Shown here piece after piece: positions 1 to 8,190 of a DNA stretch of 44,172 bases. Made by a program: the position numbers and the translations under genes. Under the pieces are notes generated by a model. The model was not told where the DNA came from, did not search any database, and saw only the letters and a list, made by a program, of their open reading frames with translations. This DNA comes from Acidobacteriota bacterium. GTDB taxonomy: Bacteria > Acidobacteriota > Terriglobia > Acidiferrales > UBA7541. The stretch is from assembly GCA_021832085.1 (NCBI GenBank), contig JAKBLM010000034.1:1-44172 (forward strand). Direction: 5' to 3'. Numbering within the stretch: position 1 is the first letter of the stretch; each line of letters starts with the position of its first letter.

Positions 1-127
1 CCAAGCTATCCAGGAGTACGTTCGCCAGTACAACAAGAACCCGCAGCCTTTTCAGTGGGTGGCCAGCGCCGGCCGCATCATTCGAAAGGTCAACAAATAT
101 AAAGAAATTTCAGAAACAGGAGACTAG
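1..127 (+). mobile_element. IS630-family transposase, C-terminal end (cut by window edge)
   Basis: The frame is open from the first base and stops at 125-127. The 41 visible residues include IQEYVRQYNKNPQPFQW and a final INKYKEIxETGD-like end. This is the usual C-terminus of IS630/Tc1-mariner DDE transposases, where an I-x-x-Y-x-x-x-N-x-x-P-x-PF-x-W motif precedes the final helix. The catalytic DDE residues would lie upstream, outside the window. No right terminal inverted repeat can be recognised after the stop, because similarity to a lytic transglycosylase starts almost at once. The right end of the element therefore looks truncated or recombined. The family call is fairly sure; the integrity of the copy is unknown. 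Confidence 0.75.
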
Positions 128-477
128 TTGGCCTTGCGTACAAGGAGTCCAGTCTCGACCCGTACGCGAAAGGCGGGGGGCTGTTTCAGGTCCACGCGTC
201 GGAGGCTAAGGACCTGAAACTCTCCGCGAGCGATATGGGGAATTATCGCGTACAGATCCCCGATGTGGCGGCAGCCGTTGCCCGCCGGATCGCGTATTTT
301 CACGGGAACCTGGACCTCGCCATAGGTTCCTGGACGCTGGGCGAAAACGGGGCCCAAACGCTATTTGCAGCGGGAGGCATGGCCGCGGTCCGCGGGGCTT
401 TGCTCAGCAAGCGCTATCCCAATTATGGCACCGTGGGAGAATACATCGGTGAGATCAATAAGTTCCTTGGTCCTTGA
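127..477 (+). pseudogene. Lytic transglycosylase (SLT-like) fragment, 5'-truncated
   Basis: The frame begins directly at the IS630 end with GLAYKESSLDPYAKGGG and continues through GLFQV and NLDLAIGSWTLG to a TGA at 475-477. The order is that of an SLT/Slt70-type domain: E-S-x-x-(D/N)-P around the catalytic Glu, a G-L-(M/F)-Q-(V/I) segment, then an A-x-(A/G)-x-(Y/W)-x-x-G segment near the C-terminus. No start codon, signal peptide or N-terminal domain is present. The first in-frame ATG (235) lies inside the domain, after the catalytic Glu. This is most simply a gene cut by the IS or by recombination at it. Expression from an IS-borne promoter cannot be excluded. Confidence 0.6.
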
Positions 478-487
478 GGAGAGAGAG

Positions 488-724
488 ATGCGCAGCATTC
501 TTTTAGCGGGCATGTTATTCTCGTATTCCGTTTTTTACTACGAGCTTGAAAATTCAAACCGCAAGGCCCTGGTAGGAAGCGGGTACAGCGTCGAGGAGCA
601 CATTTGGCCTCCACAAAGACGGGGCGGCCCGTGTTGTCAGAACCGGACCGGAGCGGGTGAGCACCGGGGCCAACGACGCCGTTACGGAAACGTGCCAAGG
701 ACTGCCGTTTGGCGATGGAGTTAG
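488..724 (+). CDS. Short orphan frame with hydrophobic N-terminus, probably a truncated gene
   Basis: An ATG at 488 follows a purine-rich GAGGAGAGAG stretch and opens a 78-codon frame. The first part (MRSILLAGMLFSYSVFYY) looks like a signal anchor. From about 600 the DNA also encodes the RHS remnant in another frame, and the peptide in this frame becomes Arg/Gly-rich with no recognisable features. The likely history is the start of a small exported protein joined to RHS debris. I do not recognise the family, and it may not be functional. Confidence 0.25.
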   Translation: MRSILLAGMLFSYSVFYYELENSNRKALVGSGYSVEEHIWPPQRRGGPCCQNRTGAGEHRGQRRRYGNVPRTAVWRWS

Positions 725-878
725 CTGTCTCGGGTACGACGCCAGCCCGCTCCATTTCACCGGGAAGGAGCGCGATGCGGAATCCGGGCTCGCGCCTTTT
801 GCGTCCCGAATACCTCTACGGGACGATTATCCCGTAGTGGCGTCCGGGAGCTTCGGTTTCGGCGCGCGCTGCGGCTGA
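600..878 (+). pseudogene. RHS repeat-associated core remnant
   Basis: One frame reads VSTGANDAVTETC, LPFGDG and HFTGKERDAESGL. These are the hallmark of the RHS/YD-repeat core, where HFTGKERDxESGLDxFGARYY is expected. Here the sequence departs immediately after ESGL (APFASRIPLRDD in place of the DxFGARYY core end) and stops at 876-878. Neither the upstream YD repeats nor a toxin tip is present. An RHS protein normally exceeds 1,000 residues, so this is a small relic. It fits with the neighbouring IS and truncated genes as a rearranged accessory segment. Confidence 0.7.
816..837. repeat. Perfect 8-bp inverted repeat, hairpin
   Basis: CTACGGGA and TCCCGTAG flank a 6-base loop inside the decayed end of the RHS remnant, exactly where the frame leaves the family consensus. 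No T-run follows, so it is not an obvious terminator. It may be a scar or a small mobile palindrome. Confidence 0.45.
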
Positions 879-888
879 GTGAGCGGGG

Positions 889-1608
889 CTACTTGCCGTG
901 GTGGAAGCTGGCGACGATGGCGCTGGCGCGGTCGCGGGCGATGTCGAGCAGATTCTTGTCGGCGGCGATTTTGTTCAGGAGCGGAGTGAGCGCGGCAGGA
1001 TCGGCCAGTTGGCCGGCCTGGACGTCGCGGCCGAGGCGCACCAGAACCTGGTAGAGGCCGAGCGGATCGTAGCGCATCGAACTCCGCAACTGCTCGATGT
1101 ACTGATCCTGAAGCGAGAGGCCCTCGAAAATCGTAAGCAGATCGTTGGCGGTGGAATTGAGCGTGTAGTTGAACGAGACCTGGTAGCTCGTGCCGGCCTT
1201 TTCGTAGAGGAAGGTCTTCTCGCCGAGATTGGCGATGCGCCGCCGCGTCTCCAGCTGGATGCCGTCGAAATCGTGCAGCCGGCGCGCCAGCGAGAAGATC
1301 TTCGCAGCCAGCGCCGGGGAAATCTGAAACGGCTGAGGACGGGGCCGGTCGGGGAGCTGGCGAATGTCGTAAGTGCCGGCGCCCTGCCGGTCGAGTTGGA
1401 TTTTGACGTAGGAGGGCGAGCTGGATTTGAAAATCTTGAGGAAGGTGATGGTAGGCGCGTCGGGTTTTATCGCGGCGGCCTCAGCTGCCTGCGGCTTGCT
1501 GGAGACGGCGTCCGAGCGCTGATGGGAATGCTGACCGGCCGCGGCCAGCGGCGCGACGGCAAGCAGCACGAGCGCGGCGAGCGCAAGCATCCGGCGAGTG
1601 CTCGTCAT
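889..1608 (-). CDS. Secreted or envelope protein of unknown function
   Basis: This 239-residue protein has an N-terminal signal peptide: charged MTSTRRM, then a hydrophobic run ending near AAAGQ. The mature part begins with a Ser/Ala/Lys-rich linker and then has a mixed region with KIQLDRQGAGTYDI and FNYTLNSTAND, ending in a helical segment. No catalytic motif or known family is recognised. Its ATG shares one base with the ruvC stop (TGATG on the minus strand), so it is probably translationally coupled to ruvC. The functional link is not evident. A longer upstream extension in this frame exists but overlaps ruvC and is rejected. Confidence 0.7.
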   Translation of the reverse strand: MTSTRRMLALAALVLLAVAPLAAAGQHSHQRSDAVSSKPQAAEAAAIKPDAPTITFLKIFKSSSPSYVKIQLDRQGAGTYDIRQLPDRPRPQPFQISPALAAKIFSLARRLHDFDGIQLETRRRIANLGEKTFLYEKAGTSYQVSFNYTLNSTANDLLTIFEGLSLQDQYIEQLRSSMRYDPLGLYQVLVRLGRDVQAGQLADPAALTPLLNKIAADKNLLDIARDRASAIVASFHHGK

Positions 1609-2168
1609 CACGCCTCGATCCGGGCCGGGTAGAGGCGGTCGCCGGCGGTGCCCACGCGGCGCCGGGCGCGCTCGGTGAAAACGTGGCACAAGGCGAGCGC
1701 CAGGGCGTCGGCGGCATCGGGTGAACTGGGCGGCTCGGCGAGTTGAAGCAAAGCTCCGACCATGGTTTGCATTTGGGCCTTTGACGCGGCTCCGTAGCCG
1801 GTTACCTGAAATTTTACCTCGCGCGGCGTGTAACTGTGCACCGGAACGCCCGCCTGCGCCGCAGCCAGCAGGACCACCCCGCGCGCCTCCGCCAGCTTGA
1901 GCGAGGTGCGCAGATTGGGCGCCGCGAAAACCGTTTCGAGCGCCATTACATCGGGCGAAAACTCGGCCAGCAGGCCGGCGAGCAGCCGGTGCAGCTCGCA
2001 TAGCCGGTCGCCAAAGGGCGCCCGCGCGGGGTGGCGCAGCGCGCCGAAGCGCAGCGAACGTACGCCCGCGCCGTCGAATTCGACGATCGCGTAGCCGGTG
2101 GGGCCGCTCGCGGCGGGATCGATTCCCGCGACGCGCAACCGTTCGCTCTGCGGGCTGCCGGAAGCCAT
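1608..2168 (-). CDS. ruvC: Crossover junction endodeoxyribonuclease RuvC
   Basis: RuvC resolves Holliday junctions by symmetric nicking, working with RuvAB in recombinational repair. The 186-residue length fits, with a short N-terminal extension. The four acidic metal ligands are visible: D17 in GIDPA, E78 in ALETVF, and D151 and D154 in SPDAADALALALCH. The order on the minus strand is yebC, ruvC, then the secreted unknown. A yebC-ruvC neighbourhood is very common in bacteria and supports the call. The start is the ATG at 2166-2168. A 106-base gap separates it from yebC. Confidence 0.93.
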   Translation of the reverse strand: MASGSPQSERLRVAGIDPAASGPTGYAIVEFDGAGVRSLRFGALRHPARAPFGDRLCELHRLLAGLLAEFSPDVMALETVFAAPNLRTSLKLAEARGVVLLAAAQAGVPVHSYTPREVKFQVTGYGAASKAQMQTMVGALLQLAEPPSSPDAADALALALCHVFTERARRRVGTAGDRLYPARIEA

Positions 2169-2274
2169 CGAAGCATCATTATTGCCCCGGAAAGGGCCGC
2201 AGGAACAGTGCCTTTTGCAGCAACACGGCCCACCGGCAGATCAGCGTGCGCGGCGCAGCAACCACGTCGAGAAT

Positions 2275-3030
2275 CTACTCGGCGCCGACGGCGGCCTGCA
2301 TCTCCTGCTCGTCGATATCGAAATTGGCGTAGACGTGCTGTACGTCGTCGTGCTCTTCGAGCGCTTCGACGAGCCGCAGCATCTGTTGCGCCGCCGAGCC
2401 GGTGAGCTTGATGTAGTTCTGCGCCACCCAGCCGACCTCGGCCGAGCTGGGCTGAATGCCGGCGGCCACCAGCGCGTCGCGCACCTTTTCGAAATCCTCG
2501 GGCGGCGTGAGCACTTCCCAGGAGGAATCGTCGTCGCGCACGTCCTCGGCGCCGGCATCGAGCGCGATCGAGAGCAGCTTGTCTTCGTCGGCCTGCTCCT
2601 TGCCGACGTACAAGTCGCCTTTGCGGCTGAACATCCATCCGACCGCTCCGGTTTCGGCCAAGTTGCCGCCGTGTTTCGACATCAGATGGCGGATGTCGCT
2701 GACCACGCGGTTGCGGTTGGTGGTGACCACTTCGACCAGCATGCCAACGCCGCCCGGCCCGTAGCCCTCGAACATCACCTCTTCGTAACGCTCGCCCTCG
2801 AGCTGCCCGGTGCCGCGCTGAATGGCCCGGTCAATGTTCTCGTTGGGCATGTTTTCGGCCTTCGCCGCCTGAACGGCGGAGCGCAGGCGCGGGTTCGAAT
2901 CCGGATCGGGGCCGCCAATGCGTGCGGCAATCGTGATTTCGCGAATCAGCTTCGTGAACGCCTTGCCACGGCGGGCGTCGGCCGCGGCTTTTTTGTGCTT
3001 AATTGTCGCCCACTTCGAGTGACCTGACAT
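2275..3030 (-). CDS. yebC: YebC/PmpR-family protein
   Basis: This 251-residue cytoplasmic protein begins with the family signature MSGHSKWATIKHKK. It also has NPRLRSAVQAAKAENMPN and the central GYGPGGV and VGWMF motifs. YebC/PmpR/TACO1 proteins were described as transcriptional regulators and more recently as helpers of translation at proline stretches; which applies here cannot be read from sequence. A weak purine stretch (GCGAGG) precedes the ATG. It is the first gene of the yebC-ruvC group. Confidence 0.93.
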   Translation of the reverse strand: MSGHSKWATIKHKKAAADARRGKAFTKLIREITIAARIGGPDPDSNPRLRSAVQAAKAENMPNENIDRAIQRGTGQLEGERYEEVMFEGYGPGGVGMLVEVVTTNRNRVVSDIRHLMSKHGGNLAETGAVGWMFSRKGDLYVGKEQADEDKLLSIALDAGAEDVRDDDSSWEVLTPPEDFEKVRDALVAAGIQPSSAEVGWVAQNYIKLTGSAAQQMLRLVEALEEHDDVQHVYANFDIDEQEMQAAVGAE

Positions 3031-3066
3031 TGCGAGCCTCGCTGACGAAATAATGGCGGGAAAATG

Positions 3067-3072
3067 AGTCTA
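3067..3072 (-). promoter_or_regulatory. Candidate -10 box upstream of yebC
   Basis: On the minus strand TGTGC-TAGACT lies about 36 bases before the yebC ATG. A comparable TGTGC-TAACCT occurs ahead of the BamA gene (around 5213-5223). No good -35 hexamer is seen, so this is a weak prediction. Confidence 0.3.
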
Positions 3073-3133
3073 GCACAGCCCCGGACGGGGGAAAAGGCTA
3101 GCGCCCCGATTCGTCCCGCTTTGGACGACCCAT

Positions 3134-4075
3134 TCAGCGCGCCTGGGGCGGCCACACCAGGGCGCCGAAGGCGTTCGAGCGCGCGATCCGGTCGAAATAG
3201 CTGAAAACGGCGTGAGATACGGCGGTGATTGCCTGGTTGGGGGAAGGATTTTCGGTGTCGTAGCTGGTCATCACGGAAAGCACGTAGGGGGCGCGCTGGA
3301 GCAGCACCAGACCGGTATCACAGCGCACGCCGAGCAGCAGGCCCGGCTTATCAGCGACGGGAATCCCGGCCGGCACGCCGGCGCGCAGCGGCGTGACCTT
3401 GTAGTCTTCGAGCAGATGGAGCGCCAGCGCGGTGTGCGCCGGATCGAGCAGCCGGCCGCGGTAGAGCTGGGCCAGCAGCGTGGCCATTTCCCGGGGCGTG
3501 GAGACGTTTTCGTGGCCGGTGCGCTCGGCGGCCGTATCCATCATCTTGCGCTCTAGCCGGGTGTGGACCAGGCCGGCGCGCCGGATTTCGGCATTTACGC
3601 TGGCCATGCCGACGCGGTCGATTAGAATATTCGTCGCGGTGTTGTCCGAAAGCACGATCATCAATACGGCGAGGTCGTGCAGGGAGAGCGACGAGCTGCC
3701 GTCGCCGAAAAATTGCAGCACGCCGCTGCCGCCCACGAGCTGGGCGCGGCGGATCGTGACGCGGTCGGACAGGTGCAGGCGGCCGAGCTGATCCTGGCGC
3801 AGCAGGGTGATCAGGATCGGAATCTTGATCGAGCTGCCCTGGGGAAAAACGTGATTCGCGTTCACCGCAAACGCCTGGCCGGTTTCCAGGTTCCGGGCGT
3901 AGATGCCCATCACGCCGTCGAGGCTTGCGGCCGTGCGCTCGAGCCGGCTCTGGAGCTTAGCGGCCAGCGCCGCGGCGAGCGACTTCGCCTGGGCTTGCGG
4001 CGGCCGGCCCCAGGCCGCGACAACGAAGAGGAGACAGGCGCCGGCCATCAGCGCGGCGAGCGAGCGCTTTTGCAT
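3134..4075 (-). CDS. Class A beta-lactamase-fold serine hydrolase with altered motifs
   Basis: This 313-residue exported protein has its signal peptide in residues 1-30. Visible motifs are SxxK as S81-S-I-K84 (nucleophile and general base) and SDN at 143-145. The third motif, normally K-(T/S)-G, reads K243-P-G. In the omega loop, alignment by eye to TRLDRWE of TEM puts Met178 where Glu166 should be (TRLERKM). Loss of Glu166 normally blocks deacylation, so penicillin hydrolysis is doubtful. A penicillin-binding or esterase-like role is possible. The start at 4075 is supported by GGAGG about 9 bases upstream. The gene stands alone between yebC and thiF. Confidence 0.82.
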   Translation of the reverse strand: MQKRSLAALMAGACLLFVVAAWGRPPQAQAKSLAAALAAKLQSRLERTAASLDGVMGIYARNLETGQAFAVNANHVFPQGSSIKIPILITLLRQDQLGRLHLSDRVTIRRAQLVGGSGVLQFFGDGSSSLSLHDLAVLMIVLSDNTATNILIDRVGMASVNAEIRRAGLVHTRLERKMMDTAAERTGHENVSTPREMATLLAQLYRGRLLDPAHTALALHLLEDYKVTPLRAGVPAGIPVADKPGLLLGVRCDTGLVLLQRAPYVLSVMTSYDTENPSPNQAITAVSHAVFSYFDRIARSNAFGALVWPPQAR

Positions 4076-4098
4076 TGGGAACCTCCAGGAACGCTTTT

Positions 4099-5124
4099 TC
4101 AGGCACCAATATAGCGGGCGTAGAGGGAACGAGCCACCGCCGGGTCTTTCGTGCCCTTGACGATGGCGCGGCCGTCGGCGAAGACGGTCACTTCGTAAGG
4201 CGGCACGAGGAAGCGCAACAGAAACGGATTGGCCCGCACGGCGCCGGTGGTGCGCTCGAGCCGGCGGCCCAGTTCCGCCAGATCCAGCCGCCGCGCCCGC
4301 TCGTGGATCTGCACCGAGTCGCGGCCGCACATCGTGATATGCGGCTGCGCCTGGCCTTCGAGGTAGCGAAGCTCGTGGCGCCCGCAGGCGCGGCAATCCG
4401 GGTTGCGGCGGACGGCCAGCGACTGGAAGCGGCCCGACCAGACGTTGGCCGAGATCAGCCGCGTTTCGTTCCAGGGCTCGCCGGTGGCCAGCCGGCGCAG
4501 CGCCGCGGCCGCTTCCAACGAGGCCACCAGGCCCGCAGCGGAATTGAGCACGCCGGCTGTGTCGCAGGTTTCTTCAACGCCGCCGCCGTCGGCCGGCTCG
4601 GCCAGGCAGGCCAAACAGGGAGTGCGTTCCGGCTCGATCGCCATCGTCACGCCGTAGCTGGCCACAACCGCCCCGTAAATCCACGGAACCCCGAGCCGAA
4701 TGGCGGCGTCGTTCACAAGGAGGCGGGTTTCGAAATTATCGGTCCCGTCCAGCAGAAGGGAGAAACCGGAAAGCAGTTCGAGGGCATTCGGCGGGGCCAG
4801 GTCGGCGACCAAACCCTCGACCGAGACCGAGGAGTTCATCGCCCGCAGCTTGCGCTCGGCGGCGACAGCTTTGGGCAGCGACTGGCGGGCATCGGCCTCG
4901 TCGAAAAGCGTCTGTCGTTGCAGGTTCGAGAGTTCGACGAAATCCCGGTCGACGATCCGCACGCGGCCCACGCCGCTGCGGACCAGCAAGCCGGCAACGG
5001 CGCTTCCCAGGGCGCCGCAGCCGACGACCACGGCCGAGGATTCGAGCAAGCGTTCCTGGCCTTGCTCGCCGATGCCGGCGAAGAGAATCTGGCGGGAATA
5101 GCGTTCGAAGGTTTCCGGTTCCAT
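4099..5124 (-). CDS. ThiF/MoeB/HesA-type adenylyltransferase (E1-like)
   Basis: This 341-residue protein is expected to adenylate the C-terminal Gly-Gly of a small ubiquitin-like sulfur carrier, as ThiF does for ThiS and MoeB for MoaD. The nucleotide site is GCGALGS (35-41) with D59-R-D61 and N67/R70. Four cysteines form the structural zinc site: C170/C173 (CLAC) and C244/C247 (CRAC). C187 in ETCDTAGVL is a candidate catalytic cysteine. A C-terminal 80-residue extension ends with AIVKGTKDPAVARSLYARY, which I recall from this subfamily. No carrier protein is encoded nearby, so thiamine versus molybdopterin use is open. Confidence 0.85.
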   Translation of the reverse strand: MEPETFERYSRQILFAGIGEQGQERLLESSAVVVGCGALGSAVAGLLVRSGVGRVRIVDRDFVELSNLQRQTLFDEADARQSLPKAVAAERKLRAMNSSVSVEGLVADLAPPNALELLSGFSLLLDGTDNFETRLLVNDAAIRLGVPWIYGAVVASYGVTMAIEPERTPCLACLAEPADGGGVEETCDTAGVLNSAAGLVASLEAAAALRRLATGEPWNETRLISANVWSGRFQSLAVRRNPDCRACGRHELRYLEGQAQPHITMCGRDSVQIHERARRLDLAELGRRLERTTGAVRANPFLLRFLVPPYEVTVFADGRAIVKGTKDPAVARSLYARYIGA

Positions 5125-5265
5125 TACGTTTTCGGCAGCGGCCGACCGGAGACAAGCCCGGTTGGCACAAGCTTCTAGCTTAGCGCGAGCCGGGCCACGA
5201 GGGGTAACAAGGCTGTGCTAACCTTAAATTTTTAGTCCGGAAAAGAGGGGTTCCGGGCCTTTCGC

Positions 5266-8190
5266 GTGAGGGGCATGGGGTCGGCGGCGGCAATTCTAAA
5301 GTCGTGCGTCATCGCGGCGGTGCTGGCGCTCGCTAGCAGCCTGTCCGCGGCGGCCCAAAGGCTGCCTTTCGACGGGCAGACAGTGACCAGTGTGCGCGTC
5401 GTAGACGTGGACGGCGCGGTGCTCGAGAGAAACCCATCAGCTCTGCCCCTGCGCGCCGGCAATCCCTTCTCCATGGAAACCGAGCGCACGGCACTCAAGC
5501 AGCTTTTCGACACCGGCCTCTATTCCGATATCCGCACCGTTGCCACGCCGCAGCCCGGGGGCGTCCGGATTGATTTCGTCGTCACGCGCAATTTTTTTAT
5601 CGGCGTCGATCGCGTCGAGGGCATCAAGCCCCCGCCCAGCAGCGCGCGCGCGCTGGCGGCGATGGACCTGCGCCTGGGCCACACCTTCACGGACGAGGTG
5701 ATGCAGGAGGCGCTCGCCCGGCTGAAACAGGAGCTCGACAGCGACGGCTTGTACCGGGCCGTGATGAATGTCCAGCTGAATCGCAACACGCGCACCCGGC
5801 TGGTCGGCATCACCGTCCTGGTGAAGCCCGGCCCTCGGGCGCGCTTCGGCGCCATTACCTTTGAAAACCGTTCGCCATTTCAGGACCGTCAGCTGCTCCG
5901 GCGGACGAAACTGGCGCCGGGAAAGAGCGTCACCGCCAGCCGCATCTCCAACGGCCTCGACCGGCTGCGGCATTACCTGACGAAGAAGAATTTCCTCACC
6001 GCCCGGGTGGACTCCCAGCGCGGTCCGTACGACTTGGAGCGCAACACAGTGCCGCTGACCATCCGCGTGGACGCCGGCCCGCAGGTGCGCGTCCTGGTCG
6101 AGGGCGCGCACGTCGGCGGCAAGGAACTCAAAAAGCTTGTCCCCATTTATCAGGAGGGCTCCGTCGATCCCGATCTGCTGGAGGAGGGCCGGCGCAACCT
6201 CCGGGACTATCTCGAGCGCAAGGGCTATTTCAACAGCCAGGTGAGCTACCACATCCGCAAGGATGTGGAACGCAACGTCGAAACCATCACCTACGCGGTC
6301 GAGCGCGGCACCAAGAGCCGGCTGGTGGGCGTGGCCTTTGCCGGCAACCACTATTTCAGCAGCGAGTTGCTCGCCAGCCGCTTGCATATCCGCCCGGCGG
6401 CCTTCCTCTCGCCTGGCCGCTTCAGTCCCCGGCTGCTCGAGGAAGACGTCGATTCGATTCGCGGGATCTACCTGGCCAGCGGGTTTCGCGATGTGTCGGT
6501 GAAAACCGACGTGATCGACGACTACCAGGGCCACAAGAACAACCTGTTCGTGCGCTTCGAGATCAACGAGGGTCCGCAGACACGGGTTTCCTCGCTCACG
6601 ATCGAGGGCAACCACGCCGTCTCCTCCGAGACGCTGCTCTCGGTGATCGGCTCGACCGCCGGCCAGCCCTATTCGTTGGCCAACATCACCAACGACCGGG
6701 ACAACGTCCTCGCGCTCTATTACAACCGCGGCTTCCCCCAGGCCACTTTCCTCTATCAGGTCCACAAGACCGGGCCCGACCGCGTCGCGCTGACGTACAA
6801 GATCAACGAAGGGCCGCAGGTACGCGTCAAGAAGGTGATTCTGCTCGGCTACCGGCACACGCGTGTCGGCGTCATCCGGCGCCGCGTCCAGATCAAGCCG
6901 GAGCAGCCCTTGCGCGAAGCCGACATCGTCGCCACCCAGGATCGGCTCTACAACCTCGGGATCTTCAACCGGGTCGATATCGCTCCAATGGATCCCAACG
7001 GCTCGCTCCACAACAAAGATGTGCTCATCGAAACCCGTGAGGGCGATCGCTACACGATCGGCTACGGCGGCGGTGTGGAAATGCAGCGCGCCGGTTCGAC
7101 CTCCAGCGCCACCAGCACCGCCATCGACGTGAGCCCGCTGGGCATTTTCGATTTCTCCATGCTCAACGTCGCCGGCCGTGCCCAAACCCTCTCGTTCAAG
7201 GTGCGTGCGAGCACCATCCAGTATCGCGGCCTGCTCAGCTATCAGATTCCCAGCCTGTTTGCCGATCCGAACCTCAACCTGCTGATCAGCGGTTTTGCCG
7301 GCAAGAGCCGCGACGTCAACACCTTTACCGGAACCCGCTACGAAGGCGGGCTAAGCCTGGTGCAGAGCTATTCCCGCAGCACCACGCTTATGTATCGTTA
7401 TATATACCGGCACGTGCTGGTCGACGCCGCCACGCTCAAGATCAACCCCGAGGAAGTGCCCCTCTACAGCCAGCCCACCCGCGTCTCCGGCTTTGGCTTC
7501 AGCTGGGTGCGCGACCGCCGCAACAATCCCGCCGCCGCCACCCGCGGCAGCTACAACACCGCGGACGTCAGCGTGTATACCCAATCGCTCGGCTCCAGCG
7601 CCTCCTTCGGGCGCTTTTTCGTGCAGAACTCCACCTATACCCCCATCGGGCGTGCCCTGGTCTTCGCCCGCTCCGCGCGCTTCGGCGTCGAGGAGGCCTT
7701 TGGGCCTTCGGTTGGCGCCGACATTCCGCTGCCGGAACGCTTCTTCGCCGGCGGCGGCACCAGCCTGCGCGGCTTCGCCCTCAACCAGGCCGGGCCACGC
7801 GACCCGGTCACCGGCTTTCCGGTCGGCGGCCTGGCCGAGCTGATTTTCAACCAGGATCTGGAGTTCCCGATGCACTTGCCGTTCGTCGGCAACGCCCTGG
7901 GCGGGGAATTGTTCTACGACGCCGGCAACGTCTACAGCAAACTGGACGCGGTCACGCTGGCCTGGAAGCCCTCCTCGCCGACGGAACTGAACTTCTTCTC
8001 CCAAACGGTCGGCTTCGGCCTGCGCTACAACACCCCGATCGGCCCGATCCGCTTCGATATCGGCTACCTGCTCAATCCGGCACAATTCCAACTCTCCTGC
8101 ACCCAAGGAACCGCCGGCTGCGTCAACGGGTTGAAGCTCTCGCGGCTGCCACGCTTTCAATTCTTTTTCAACATTGGATCGATGTTCTAA
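5266..8190 (+). CDS. bamA: Omp85 outer-membrane assembly protein (BamA/TamA type)
   Basis: This 974-residue protein has a signal peptide (about residues 1-28) and a long periplasmic arm of repeated POTRA-like units. Each unit shows the V-x-x-x-x-x-x-G-(N/Y) beta start, for example LTIEGNHAVSS and VILLGYRHTR; about six are visible, against five in E. coli BamA and three in TamA. From about residue 600 the sequence becomes a 16-strand-type barrel. GGGTSLRGF is the conserved lid-lock L6 motif, and the protein ends in an aromatic Phe. It inserts beta-barrel proteins, or with TamB supports envelope homeostasis. The start is GTG 5266; ATG 5275 is an alternative, and neither has an ideally spaced Shine-Dalgarno. 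It overlaps the SurA-like gene by one base. Confidence 0.88.
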   Translation: MRGMGSAAAILKSCVIAAVLALASSLSAAAQRLPFDGQTVTSVRVVDVDGAVLERNPSALPLRAGNPFSMETERTALKQLFDTGLYSDIRTVATPQPGGVRIDFVVTRNFFIGVDRVEGIKPPPSSARALAAMDLRLGHTFTDEVMQEALARLKQELDSDGLYRAVMNVQLNRNTRTRLVGITVLVKPGPRARFGAITFENRSPFQDRQLLRRTKLAPGKSVTASRISNGLDRLRHYLTKKNFLTARVDSQRGPYDLERNTVPLTIRVDAGPQVRVLVEGAHVGGKELKKLVPIYQEGSVDPDLLEEGRRNLRDYLERKGYFNSQVSYHIRKDVERNVETITYAVERGTKSRLVGVAFAGNHYFSSELLASRLHIRPAAFLSPGRFSPRLLEEDVDSIRGIYLASGFRDVSVKTDVIDDYQGHKNNLFVRFEINEGPQTRVSSLTIEGNHAVSSETLLSVIGSTAGQPYSLANITNDRDNVLALYYNRGFPQATFLYQVHKTGPDRVALTYKINEGPQVRVKKVILLGYRHTRVGVIRRRVQIKPEQPLREADIVATQDRLYNLGIFNRVDIAPMDPNGSLHNKDVLIETREGDRYTIGYGGGVEMQRAGSTSSATSTAIDVSPLGIFDFSMLNVAGRAQTLSFKVRASTIQYRGLLSYQIPSLFADPNLNLLISGFAGKSRDVNTFTGTRYEGGLSLVQSYSRSTTLMYRYIYRHVLVDAATLKINPEEVPLYSQPTRVSGFGFSWVRDRRNNPAAATRGSYNTADVSVYTQSLGSSASFGRFFVQNSTYTPIGRALVFARSARFGVEEAFGPSVGADIPLPERFFAGGGTSLRGFALNQAGPRDPVTGFPVGGLAELIFNQDLEFPMHLPFVGNALGGELFYDAGNVYSKLDAVTLAWKPSSPTELNFFSQTVGFGLRYNTPIGPIRFDIGYLLNPAQFQLSCTQGTAGCVNGLKLSRLPRFQFFFNIGSMF

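Noticed and set aside
2098..3027. A 309-codon plus-strand frame over yebC
   Set aside because: Antisense of a clear YebC protein.
5437..7185. A 582-codon open frame on the minus strand inside the BamA gene
   Set aside because: Antisense shadow of a high-GC gene: no ribosome site and no family likeness, while the plus strand has a convincing Omp85 protein.
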